In this document: positions 5,543 to 14,822 of the stretch, in pieces | Numbering within the stretch: the stretch's first letter is position 1 | Layout of the letters: each line of letters opens with the position of its first letter | Assembly (NCBI GenBank): GCA_045652405.1 | Contig: JAZRUF010000127.1 | Coordinates: forward strand, 1 to 19,017 | Direction of reading: 5' to 3' | Source of the DNA: JAZRUF01 sp045652405 | GTDB taxonomy: Bacteria > Bacillota > Clostridia > Oscillospirales > JAAYXM01 | DNA: 19,017 bases | The notes under the pieces: generated by a model | The model's database searches: none | What the model saw: the letters and a program-made list of their open reading frames with translations, nothing else | What the model was told of the DNA's origin: nothing | Made by a program: the position numbers and the translations under genes

Positions 5543-8047
5543 TTACTCAGCGGGAGTCTCCTGCTCTACGGTTTGATCATCTTCCTCTTCCTTTTCGGTT
5601 GCGGCTATTGATATTACGTGAACATCGTCACTAAGGCGCATGAGTATTACGCCCTGCGTTACACGGCGGTATTCGCTTATGTCAGAAACCGGCATACGAA
5701 TCATAGTACCGTCATCGGAAATCATCATAACATCCATAGTATCGTCTACCATCTGAATGCCGGCAATTTTTCCGGTCTTCTCCGTGATATTATAGTTCAT
5801 TATACCCTTGCCGTAACGGCTCTGGAGACGGTATTCATCAATGCTGGTTCTCTTACCGAAACCGTTTTCGGTGACAGTTAGTATGGATTTTGCTTCATCC
5901 ACAACCTCCGCGCCTACCAGAAAATCTCCGGCAGCCAAATCAATTCCGTTAACGCCGGCGGCCTCACGGCCGGTCGCACGAATATCAGTTTCCTTAAAGC
6001 GGATAGCCATACCGTCGCGGGTAGCGAGGACTATTTCCTTCTCACCGTCTGTAAGCATTACGGAAATAAGCTCGTCCCCTTCATTTATGGTTAATGCGCG
6101 GATACCGGTTTTACGTGCAGTGTTAAGGCGGGTAAGTGCAATTCGCTTTACTGTACCGTCCTTAGTCGCCATGACGAGGAACTTATCCTCTTCAAATTCC
6201 TTTACCGGAATCATGGCGGTTACCTTTTCTTCGCTTTCAAGCGGAAGAAGGTTTACTATATTCATACCCTTTGCAGTGCGGCTGGTTTCGGGTATCTGAT
6301 AGCCCTTTACGCGATAAAGGCGGCCCTTATTGGTAAAGAACAGTATAAAATCATGCGAAGATGCAACGAAGAGAGTATCAACAAAGTCCTCTTCACGCGT
6401 GGTCATCGCGGATATTCCCTTACCGCCGCGTCGCTGTGATCGATAAGTATTTGCAGGCAGACGCTTGATATATCCATAGTGAGTAAGCGTATATGCGCAC
6501 TCCTCTTCCGGGATAAGGTCCTCATCCTCAATATCCACGTCGGTTGCGGGCAGAATTTCGGTGAGTCTGTCATCGCCGTATCTGTCACGGATTTCGATAA
6601 GCTCATCTTTAATTTTTTCCATGAGTTTGCCGCGGTCTGAGAGAAGGACTCTGTAGCCTTCGCATCTTTCGAGAAGCTCCTGATACTCCTGCTCAATTTT
6701 CTCTCCGTTTAACTTCTGCAACTGACCTAAACGCATATCAAGCACGCTCTGTGCCTGGATTTCGCTCATACTAAAGCGCTCCATTAAGCGCTCTTTGGCA
6801 TCGTCATAAGAATTTCTAATTATGCTGATAATCTCGTCAATATTATCAAGAGCTATACGCAAGCCCTCTAAAATATGCATTCTTGCTTCGGCTTTTTCCA
6901 GGTCAAACTTGGTTCTGCGCGTTACTATTTCTTCCTGGAACTTGATAAACTCGGCAAGGATTTCACGAAGTCCCATTGTCTGCGGCTTGCCATCCTTGAT
7001 TGCGAGCATATTTATTGAGAAGCTATCCTGCAGGCGTGTATATTTAAATAGCTGGTTTAAAACTACCTGCGGGTTTGCATCGCGCTTTAAGAAAATCTCA
7101 AGGCGGATACCCACGCGGTCGGAAGAGTGGTCATCAATATCGGAAAGACCCTCTATTCTCTTCTCCTTTACCATCTCGGCAATAGACTCTACGAGCATCT
7201 TTTTATTGACCTGATACGGAAGCTCGGTAACTATGATTGAAGATGTTCCGTCCCTGCGCTCTTCAATTTCGGTCTTAGCGCGGATTATAATCTTGCCTTT
7301 GCCAGTTGCATATGCACTTCTTATACCCGATTTTCCCATAATTGCAGCTCTGGTCGGGAAGTCCGGACCCTGGATATACTCCATAAGCTCTTCAACGCTT
7401 ATATCCGGATTTTCAATCTGGGCTATAACACCGTCCAAAACCTCGGTCAGGTTATGCGGCGGGATGTTGGTCGCCATACCTACTGCGATACCAGAGCTAC
7501 CGTTTATGAGGAGGGTTGGGATTCTTGTAGGCAATACCTTGGGTTCGACGCGTTTTTCATCGAAGTTCGGTGCAAAGTCAACCGTGTTCTTCTCAATATT
7601 CTCCAGAAGCAGGTTTGAGAGCTTTGACATCCTTGCTTCGGTATAACGGTATGCCGCAGGTGGGTCGCCGTCAACCGAACCGAAGTTACCGTGACCGTCT
7701 ATGAGCGGATACCTCATTGAGAAGTCCTGCGCAAGACGTACCATAGCGTCGTAAACAGATGCGTCGCCATGCGGGTGGTATCTGCCTATAACGTTACCGA
7801 CGGTTGTTGCGGATTTGAAAAACGGTTTATCGACAGTCAGGTGCTCCTCATACATTGAGTAAAGGATACGTCTGTGAACCGGTTTTAAACCGTCACGCAC
7901 ATCCGGAAGCGCACGCGAGACTATAACGCTCATTGCATAGTCAATAAACGCCTCGCGCATTCTCTGCTCTATATCTATATTTACTATTTTTTGTGTATCG
8001 AAGTATTCTTCAAAATGAGAATCTTCGTATTTCTTATGCTTTGCCAT
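5543..8047 (-). CDS. gyrA: DNA gyrase subunit A
   Basis: The 834-residue breakage-reunion subunit of gyrase works with GyrB as A2B2 to introduce negative supercoils. The active-site tyrosine is Tyr135 in AAYRYTE. The gyrase-specific GyrA box QRRGGKG is at 538-544, which separates it from ParC. A beta-pinwheel C-terminal domain follows and the protein ends in an acidic tail rich in Glu/Asp, as in many GyrA proteins. In the quinolone-determining region (HPHGDASVYD, 91-100) the residue matching E. coli Ser83 is Ala96, while the Asp87 equivalent (Asp100) is kept. The ATG at 8047 has GAAAGGA 11 nt upstream. It follows gyrB by 29 nt, so the two are probably co-transcribed. Confidence 0.98.
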   Translation of the reverse strand: MAKHKKYEDSHFEEYFDTQKIVNIDIEQRMREAFIDYAMSVIVSRALPDVRDGLKPVHRRILYSMYEEHLTVDKPFFKSATTVGNVIGRYHPHGDASVYDAMVRLAQDFSMRYPLIDGHGNFGSVDGDPPAAYRYTEARMSKLSNLLLENIEKNTVDFAPNFDEKRVEPKVLPTRIPTLLINGSSGIAVGMATNIPPHNLTEVLDGVIAQIENPDISVEELMEYIQGPDFPTRAAIMGKSGIRSAYATGKGKIIIRAKTEIEERRDGTSSIIVTELPYQVNKKMLVESIAEMVKEKRIEGLSDIDDHSSDRVGIRLEIFLKRDANPQVVLNQLFKYTRLQDSFSINMLAIKDGKPQTMGLREILAEFIKFQEEIVTRRTKFDLEKAEARMHILEGLRIALDNIDEIISIIRNSYDDAKERLMERFSMSEIQAQSVLDMRLGQLQKLNGEKIEQEYQELLERCEGYRVLLSDRGKLMEKIKDELIEIRDRYGDDRLTEILPATDVDIEDEDLIPEEECAYTLTHYGYIKRLPANTYRSQRRGGKGISAMTTREEDFVDTLFVASSHDFILFFTNKGRLYRVKGYQIPETSRTAKGMNIVNLLPLESEEKVTAMIPVKEFEEDKFLVMATKDGTVKRIALTRLNTARKTGIRALTINEGDELISVMLTDGEKEIVLATRDGMAIRFKETDIRATGREAAGVNGIDLAAGDFLVGAEVVDEAKSILTVTENGFGKRTSIDEYRLQSRYGKGIMNYNITEKTGKIAGIQMVDDTMDVMMISDDGTMIRMPVSDISEYRRVTQGVILMRLSDDVHVISIAATEKEEEDDQTVEQETPAE

Positions 8048-8076
8048 ATGTTAAACTGTCCTTTCAAAGATTGAAA

Positions 8077-10020
<1,944 letters not shown>

Positions 10021-10045
10021 TTTTGACTAACCTCCGTATGATATC

Positions 10046-10312
10046 TTATTTACTGTCAATAACATTTGCAGCAACGCGTTTTTGTAAAGTGGTAGGTGAC
10101 AGCTGAGAGATATAAGTTCTGGCTTTCTTCGGTTCGCTGCACACGATAAATGAACGCGGCAGCTCATCACTTACATTTACTACTCTTTTAGCTGTCTCTT
10201 CATTGGCTAAAAAATTTCGTGTTATTTTTGCCTGAGACGTTATATCCAAGTCAAAAATTCCTATTATTGAGTTGTAAGGAATTATTGTATCCTGACCTAA
10301 ATGTAAATACAT
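10046..10312 (-). CDS. remB: RemB-like (YaaB/DUF370) small regulator
   Basis: This 88-residue protein, starting MYLHLGQDTIIPYNSIIGIF, has the N-terminal beta-strand pattern and length of the DUF370 family. In B. subtilis the copy at the same place, between recF and gyrB, is RemB (YaaB), linked to extracellular-matrix gene control; the related RemA binds DNA as an oligomer. The position here is identical. The ATG at 10312 has AAGGA 9 nt upstream. Residues 9-40 contain the core IIPYNSIIGIFDLDI; the rest is basic and less conserved. Whether it controls matrix genes in this organism is unknown; the call rests on sequence type and synteny. Confidence 0.85.
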   Translation of the reverse strand: MYLHLGQDTIIPYNSIIGIFDLDITSQAKITRNFLANEETAKRVVNVSDELPRSFIVCSEPKKARTYISQLSPTTLQKRVAANVIDSK

Positions 10313-10336
10313 AATGTATTATCCTTTTTATATATT

Positions 10337-11446
10337 TCATTTTGTTTTTAAAATTTCACCGGATTTAACCTCAAATGTGGCTATATCGCTTGCCTTTGAA
10401 AACATATGATTGTGGCAGCTTGAGATTATAACCTGTCCATGTGAAATTTTATTTAACAGATAGCCTTGTCGGTTTTCGTCAAGCTCACTCAAAACATCGT
10501 CAAGCAAAAGAATAGGAAGCTCGCCGCCTATTTTATAAAATACGTCGCGCTCTGCCATTTTGATTGAAAGCACCGCGGTTCGTATCTGCCCTTGCGATGC
10601 AAAAAACTTTGCAGGCTTTTCATTTATAAGAATTTCCATGTCATCCTTATGCGCGCCTACAAGGCAGCTTTGTGCTTCAAGCTCAGCCGGCTTTCTGTCA
10701 TTTAAATGGCGCAGGAGAGCGGCGGAAATTCTATCGGGACTTGCATTTATATCTTCTATATATCTGTCCGTAATATATCTTATAGAAAGGATTTCCCTGC
10801 CGCCAGACATTTCATTATGTATATTTTTTGCAAAATATAACAATTCGTTTATAAAATCACTGCGGTATTTAATTATAATCGCTCCGGCATGAGCCAATTT
10901 TTCATTAAACACATCGAGCAGGTCATTACGGCCTGAAAGGTTTTCGGTTTTTAAAATTTTGTTTTTATGTTCAATTATTCGGTTATATTCTGCCAAAGCT
11001 TGAATATAATTGGGTTTGAGCTGAGAAATTGCGATGTTTAAAAAACGTCTGCGGATTGCCGGACCTTCTTTTATAAGATATAAATCGTCAGGCGAAAATA
11101 AAACCGTCTGAACCGTACCCACATAATCAAGAAGTTTTTTTTGCAAAATTCCGTTTTCATATATTTTCCGTTTTGCAGTTGTACTTAAATCAATGCGGAG
11201 TGATAAGTTTCTCTCTCGTGTGGTTACATCCGCTTGAATTCGCGCCTGATTTTCCCCGAACAGAATTAGCTCACGTTCATTTTTTGCGTGGAATGATTTT
11301 ACGCATGATAGAAAAAAAATTGATTCAAGAAAGTTTGTTTTCCCCTGCGCGTTTTCGCCCAGTATAAGGTTTACGCCCGGAGAAAGGTCCTGATCTGCAA
11401 ATTTATAGTTCCTGAAATTTGAAAGCTTTAAATTTTTTATCTGCAT
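10337..11446 (-). CDS. recF: DNA replication/repair protein RecF
   Basis: The 369-residue SMC-like ATPase helps load RecA at gapped DNA through the RecFOR pathway. Walker A is GENAQGKT (30-37), the ABC-type signature lies around SQGQIRT (284-290), Walker B is ILLLDD (312-317) and SELD (320-323) follows. The N-terminus IKNLKLSNFRNY is diagnostic. The usual GPHRDD segment reads GAHKDD (264-269). The ATG at 11446 is one base past the dnaN stop and no good Shine-Dalgarno sequence is visible, so translation is probably coupled to dnaN. The small S4-domain gene (yaaA type) often found between dnaN and recF is absent. Confidence 0.96.
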   Translation of the reverse strand: MQIKNLKLSNFRNYKFADQDLSPGVNLILGENAQGKTNFLESIFFLSCVKSFHAKNERELILFGENQARIQADVTTRERNLSLRIDLSTTAKRKIYENGILQKKLLDYVGTVQTVLFSPDDLYLIKEGPAIRRRFLNIAISQLKPNYIQALAEYNRIIEHKNKILKTENLSGRNDLLDVFNEKLAHAGAIIIKYRSDFINELLYFAKNIHNEMSGGREILSIRYITDRYIEDINASPDRISAALLRHLNDRKPAELEAQSCLVGAHKDDMEILINEKPAKFFASQGQIRTAVLSIKMAERDVFYKIGGELPILLLDDVLSELDENRQGYLLNKISHGQVIISSCHNHMFSKASDIATFEVKSGEILKTK

Positions 11447-11447
11447 A

Positions 11448-12563
11448 TTATTCTACATCAGCTTTTAAACGAACCGGCAGAATAAGATACAGGTAAGAAT
11501 CGCCTTCAAGCGGCTTTATTACCATCGGTGATAAGTGAGTGTTAAGCTCTATTCTGACATCATCGTCCGGACAAGCTTTGAGAGCATCTAAAAGATAACG
11601 GTTGTTAAATCCTATTTCAAGCTCTTCAGACGGTGAGAGCAGCAGACATTCGTCCTGGGACTTGCCTAAAGGAGTTGAGCATGTGAGCTTAACTGAATTT
11701 TCTCCGAAGATGCAGCGTACCGGATTTTTAATACGCTCGTTTATAAGAATTGATACACGCTCAAGTGATGAAATAAAGTCTCTTACATGCACGGTAGTTG
11801 AAAAAGCAAAGCTTTTCGGGATAGCATTTTTATAGTTTAAGAACTCACCTTCGAGGATTCTTGAGATGATGCGTGTGTTATTTACCTGGAAGGTAATGTG
11901 TTTTTTACCGAGCTTAATTTCAATTTCTTCGTCGGTATCATCCATTATTTTTACAAGCTCTTTTAACGTATGACCGGGTACTACGAAAGAGAACTGATTA
12001 TTTAAGCTTGTGTTTTTGATTTCCTCGGTGCGGATTGCAAGGCGGAAACCGTCAACAGATACTACGTTTAGTCTGTTATCTTCAATTTCAAAGAGAGAGC
12101 CGGTATGTATCGGTTTATTGTCATTGGTGCTTATTGCGAAGATTGTCTGTGTAATCATTGATTTAAGCTGTTTTTGAGGAAGATTTAAGGAATAATCGCT
12201 CTCCACCTCGGGAAGGTTTGGGAATTCAGCCGGATCTAAGCCTATAATTTCATATCTCGCGTTGCCGCATGTTAAAAGGATTCCCATTGTTTCAGAAACT
12301 GATACTGTTACTATATCGTCCGGGAAGAGACGGATAATGTCACTTAAAATTTTAGCATTAATTACAACACTTCCGCGCTCCATTATAGTAGAGTCAATTT
12401 CGGTCTGGATTCCGGTTTCGAGGTTGTAGCCGGTTATTTTAAGACTGTTACCCGCTTGGATAAGGAGACCCTCCAAAGTAGGTATTGAGCTTTTGGATGA
12501 TACAGCCCAAGAGGCTACGGAAATTGCTTCTTGAAGAAGAGCTTTTTCGCAAGTAAATTTCAT
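11448..12563 (-). CDS. dnaN: DNA polymerase III beta subunit (sliding clamp)
   Basis: The 371-residue protein forms the dimeric ring that tethers the replicative polymerase to DNA. Length and the three repeated clamp domains match bacterial DnaN. The N-terminus KFTCEKALLQEAISVASWAV and the C-terminal block YLILPVRL are characteristic; the latter lies near the peptide-binding cleft that receives clamp-binding motifs. The ATG at 12563 has AGAAAGGA 11 nt upstream. It follows dnaA after a 242-nt gap that carries the candidate origin, and its stop is one base from the recF start. Confidence 0.97.
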   Translation of the reverse strand: MKFTCEKALLQEAISVASWAVSSKSSIPTLEGLLIQAGNSLKITGYNLETGIQTEIDSTIMERGSVVINAKILSDIIRLFPDDIVTVSVSETMGILLTCGNARYEIIGLDPAEFPNLPEVESDYSLNLPQKQLKSMITQTIFAISTNDNKPIHTGSLFEIEDNRLNVVSVDGFRLAIRTEEIKNTSLNNQFSFVVPGHTLKELVKIMDDTDEEIEIKLGKKHITFQVNNTRIISRILEGEFLNYKNAIPKSFAFSTTVHVRDFISSLERVSILINERIKNPVRCIFGENSVKLTCSTPLGKSQDECLLLSPSEELEIGFNNRYLLDALKACPDDDVRIELNTHLSPMVIKPLEGDSYLYLILPVRLKADVE

Positions 12564-12624
12564 GAGAAAAACATTCCTTTCTCCGGTTATATTTTTTATT
12601 CTTAATGAATATAATATATATTTT

Positions 12625-12642
12625 TAGTATTAGTAATAGTAC
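12625..12642 (+). promoter_or_regulatory. DnaA-trio-like array
   Basis: Six triplets on the plus strand read TAG TAT TAG TAA TAG TAC. Read 3' to 5' from the box side they are CAT, GAT, AAT, GAT, TAT, GAT. The DnaA-trio consensus is 3'-(G/A)AT, met by four of six. They adjoin two tandem DnaA-box-like 9-mers with no spacer. Confidence 0.65.
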
Positions 12643-12694
12643 TGTGGATTTTGTGGAAATCTTTTCTATGCGTTGAAAATAAAAGGATTAGGCG

Positions 12695-12777
12695 TTAACA
12701 GGCACTTGTTAAAAGATTTGACACTTTTCCACATATACCGCATGAATGGTTTGTATTAACAGGTTAGCTTATGTTAA
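12695..12777. repeat. Two TTAACA/TGTTAA inverted repeats in the origin
   Basis: TTAACA (12695-12700) faces TGTTAA (12707-12712) across 6 nt. A second pair, 12756-12761 and 12772-12777, lies across 10 nt and extends to ATTAACA/TGTTAAT. Both left arms are followed by GG. Function is unknown. Confidence 0.5.
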
Positions 12778-12805
12778 TTCCACAGGTTATCTGTGGAAAA
12801 CTTTA

Positions 12806-14116
12806 TTAAGAGCCTAAAATATTATTGCGTATATCTTTTATAATTTTATTGAGTGAATCCTGCTTTAGCATTTCTGCTTCCATCTTTTTGTGCGCGTGCA
12901 TCGCGGTTGTATGGTCACGTCCTCCGAAGTGCTTTCCTATGTCGGGATATGACATATTTGTTATTTCACGCACTAAATAGATTGCAATTTGACGCGGGAT
13001 AACTGTTTCCTTTGATCTGTTTTTCCCAACCAATGCCGAAGGCTCTACCTGATAGTACTTTGATACTTCTTTTATTATAATCTCAGGGGTTGGTATCTGA
13101 TTGCGGTTTTCCATGAACATGTCTTTTATCGCACGTTCAACGGTTTCCTGAGTGATTGAGTCGGAAAGAAGATCTCGATACGCCAATATTTTTTTAACCG
13201 TGCCTTCTATCTGACGAACATTGGCGGTTACGTTATTTGCTATAATCTCTTTGTATTTCTGCTCAAGTTGCAAGCCTAATCGATTTGCCTTGAGGCTAAT
13301 GATTGCCATTCGTGTTTCAAAGTTTGGCGGCTGAATATCCGCCATAAGACCCCATTCAAAGCGGGTACGCAGTCTTTCCTCAAGAGCCACCATTTCTTTT
13401 GGGAGACGGTCAGAGGTAAGGACAATCTGCTTATTTGCTTCATGCAGGGTATTAAACGTATGGAAAAATTCTTCCTGAGTGCTTATCTTTCCTGCAATAA
13501 ATTGAATATCGTCAACAAGCAAAGCATCAGTTTCGCGGTATTTGTTGCGGAAGTCCTGAACCTTACCCGACTGAATTGCTTCGATGAGCTCATTTGTAAA
13601 GTCATCACCTTTTATGTACATAACCTGCGCGCCGGGGGTGTTCTTTTTTATTACATTTCCTATTGCTTTGAGAAGATGAGTTTTTCCAAGTCCTGATTCA
13701 CCGTATATCAGGAGGGGATTGTATGTCTGCCCGGGTGAATTTGCAACTGCTTTTGCAGCGGCATGTGCAAACTTATTAGAATCGCCTACAACGAAGCGTT
13801 CAAATGAATATTCATCCTCGCTTGCTTCGGTTTGAGCATTTTTTATATGGTCAGTGCTTATTTCTTCCTCAGCGTAAATCTCAAAATCCATGTCCGCCGA
13901 GAAAAGGAGCCTGAGAGCTTCACGGATTTTATCCGAGTGATGCGCGAGTATCATGGTTTTTTTGATTTTTGCGGGTGTTACAAGAATGAGTTTGTCATTT
14001 GAAAGAGAGACCGCGGTTAAATCATCAAACCATGTGTCAATCGCGACTTGGCTCATACCCAGCTCATTTTTCATTATACTTATTATTTTAGCCCATACAT
14101 CGGCTGCGTTATTCAT
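12806..14116 (-). CDS. dnaA: Chromosomal replication initiator protein DnaA
   Basis: The 436-residue AAA+ initiator binds DnaA boxes and melts the origin. Domain I covers about residues 1-80 and domain II is short (about 81-100). Domain III has Walker A GESGLGKT (139-146), Walker B LLVDDIQF (199-206) and ERLRTRFEWG with the arginine finger region (about 247-256). Domain IV carries the DNA-binding signature GGRDHTTAMHA (398-408). Domain II is shorter than in B. subtilis. The ATG at 14116 has GGGGG 7 nt upstream. The gene is transcribed toward oriC and dnaN from a promoter at 14271-14299, through a leader of about 150 nt with a terminator-like hairpin. Confidence 0.98.
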   Translation of the reverse strand: MNNAADVWAKIISIMKNELGMSQVAIDTWFDDLTAVSLSNDKLILVTPAKIKKTMILAHHSDKIREALRLLFSADMDFEIYAEEEISTDHIKNAQTEASEDEYSFERFVVGDSNKFAHAAAKAVANSPGQTYNPLLIYGESGLGKTHLLKAIGNVIKKNTPGAQVMYIKGDDFTNELIEAIQSGKVQDFRNKYRETDALLVDDIQFIAGKISTQEEFFHTFNTLHEANKQIVLTSDRLPKEMVALEERLRTRFEWGLMADIQPPNFETRMAIISLKANRLGLQLEQKYKEIIANNVTANVRQIEGTVKKILAYRDLLSDSITQETVERAIKDMFMENRNQIPTPEIIIKEVSKYYQVEPSALVGKNRSKETVIPRQIAIYLVREITNMSYPDIGKHFGGRDHTTAMHAHKKMEAEMLKQDSLNKIIKDIRNNILGS

Positions 14117-14158
14117 TAATTATCCCCCAATTTCAGCTCATATTTTCAGCTTTAAAAA

Positions 14159-14189
14159 CAAAAGCTGCCCGCTATAAAAGCAGCTTTTG
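14159..14189 (-). promoter_or_regulatory. Terminator-like hairpin in the dnaA leader (possible attenuator)
   Basis: CAAAAGCTGC/GCAGCTTTTG form a perfect 10-bp stem with an 11-nt loop; on the minus strand TTTTT follows. The downstream arm can alternatively pair with AAAGCTG (14147-14153), giving a 7-bp competing hairpin that would break the terminator. No gene ends here, so a plain terminator makes little sense. Confidence 0.5.
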
Positions 14190-14270
14190 AAAATTATTTT
14201 TCTTATAAAACTGCGATGTCACAAAAAACATAAATTGCCAAGGAAATAAAGTACAATTTCTTCCATGATT

Positions 14271-14299
14271 ATTATATCAGAAAATTTATAATTTGGCAA
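14271..14299 (-). promoter_or_regulatory. Putative sigma-A promoter of dnaA
   Basis: On the minus strand TTGCCA (14294-14299) and TATAAT (14271-14276) are 17 nt apart, with TG one base before the -10 (extended -10). It predicts a leader of about 148 nt. Confidence 0.75.
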
Positions 14300-14395
14300 A
14301 TAAAAGTGACAATAAAAACCAAAAAAATATATAGAAAAATTTATAAATGCGAAAACCTTGGTTTTATAAAAAATCGCAATTTTGAAAAATTTGTC

Positions 14396-14425
14396 TTGAC
14401 AACTGCCAAGAAAGTCTTATATAAT
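14396..14425 (+). promoter_or_regulatory. Putative sigma-A promoter of rpmH
   Basis: Consensus TTGACA (14396-14401) and TATAAT (14420-14425) are separated by 18 nt. The predicted start near 14432 leaves a leader of about 100 nt before rpmH. Confidence 0.85.
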
Positions 14426-14431
14426 AGACCA

Positions 14432-14512
14432 TGTACCTGTATTTTTGAGGTACAAATAGCGTCGCGCACCCTTGAATTTGCGGATGCGGGACGGTATTTG
14501 TACCGTTATTTT
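14432..14512 (+). promoter_or_regulatory. Structured rpmH leader with competing hairpins
   Basis: Three stems are visible: TGTACCT/AGGTACA (14432-14438 and 14448-14454), an imperfect 9-of-11-pair stem (14461-14471 with 14482-14492), and ACGGTA/TACCGT with a TTTG loop (14491-14506) followed by a U-rich TATTTT. AGGTACA can instead pair with TGTACC at 14499-14504, excluding the last hairpin. The layout resembles attenuation; no known family is recognised. Confidence 0.45.
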
Positions 14513-14532
14513 GGACGTTGGAGGTGTTTTGA

Positions 14533-14667
14533 ATGCTTCGTACATTTCAGCCGAAGAAGCGCCATCGCGCTAAAGAGCATGGTTTCCGCAAAAGAATGGC
14601 TACCCGTAACGGTAAAAAGGTTTTAGCGAGAAGACGTGCGAAAGGCAGAGCAAGACTGACTCATTAA
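14533..14667 (+). CDS. rpmH: 50S ribosomal protein L34
   Basis: This 44-residue, very basic protein starts MLRTFQPKKRHRAKEHGF and contains RMATRNGKKVLARRRAKGR, a near-perfect match to bacterial L34. It binds 23S rRNA in the large subunit. The ATG has GGAGGT 7 nt upstream (14520-14525). It is the first gene rightward of dnaA, as in most bacteria, and the first of the rpmH-rnpA-yidD-yidC-jag set. A consensus promoter and a folded leader precede it. Confidence 0.98.
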   Translation: MLRTFQPKKRHRAKEHGFRKRMATRNGKKVLARRRAKGRARLTH

Positions 14668-14822
14668 TTTGCGGCATATGCCCGGTATATGGGGAATAAG
14701 CGGTAAGTGGTAAGTGGCAAGGGGATATGGTAAAGGAAGGCTTTTCTTTTGCTTTCTGCTTTAGTCGCTTATTTGCTTGCCGTTTTGTATTTTTATGGGC
14801 TTTTAGCTGCAGGAGTTTGGTT

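Larger units (their letters stand above)
12587..12800. other. oriC: Candidate chromosomal replication origin (oriC)
   Basis: The dnaA-dnaN gap holds several 9-mers close to the DnaA box TTATCCACA. They are TTTTCCACA at 12725-12733 (plus) and 12792-12800 (minus), and on the minus strand ATTTCCACA (12652-12660) directly followed by AAATCCACA (12643-12651). The last box abuts a row of triplets (12625-12642) and then an almost pure AT stretch (12587-12625) next to dnaN. On the minus strand this order of boxes, triplets and AT-rich DNA is that of the B. subtilis unwinding region. Gene orientation switches from minus to plus across the nearby dnaA/rpmH boundary, which fits divergent forks. No DnaA-box match was seen between dnaA and rpmH. 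Confidence 0.8.
14117..14532. other. Divergent dnaA/rpmH control region
   Basis: This 416-base AT-rich gap contains no gene. It holds, from left to right, the dnaA ribosome-binding site and leader with hairpin (14159-14189), the dnaA promoter (14271-14299, minus), the rpmH promoter (14396-14425, plus) and a folded rpmH leader (14432-14512). TTGCCAA (14235-14241), its inverse TTGGCAA (14293-14299, over the dnaA -35) and TGCCAAG (14404-14410, in the rpmH spacer) recur. No DnaA-box-like site was seen here. Confidence 0.7.

Noticed and set aside
14219..14266. 15-codon Leu/Phe-rich reading frame at the start of the dnaA leader, like a leader peptide
   Set aside because: Its ATG would lie at or within a base or two of the predicted transcription start with no ribosome-binding site; it may be chance in AT-rich DNA.
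14727..14822. N-terminal extension of RnpA from an upstream ATG
   Set aside because: The extension is Phe/Cys-rich and unlike RnpA, whereas the ATG at 14823 has a good SD and gives the family length.
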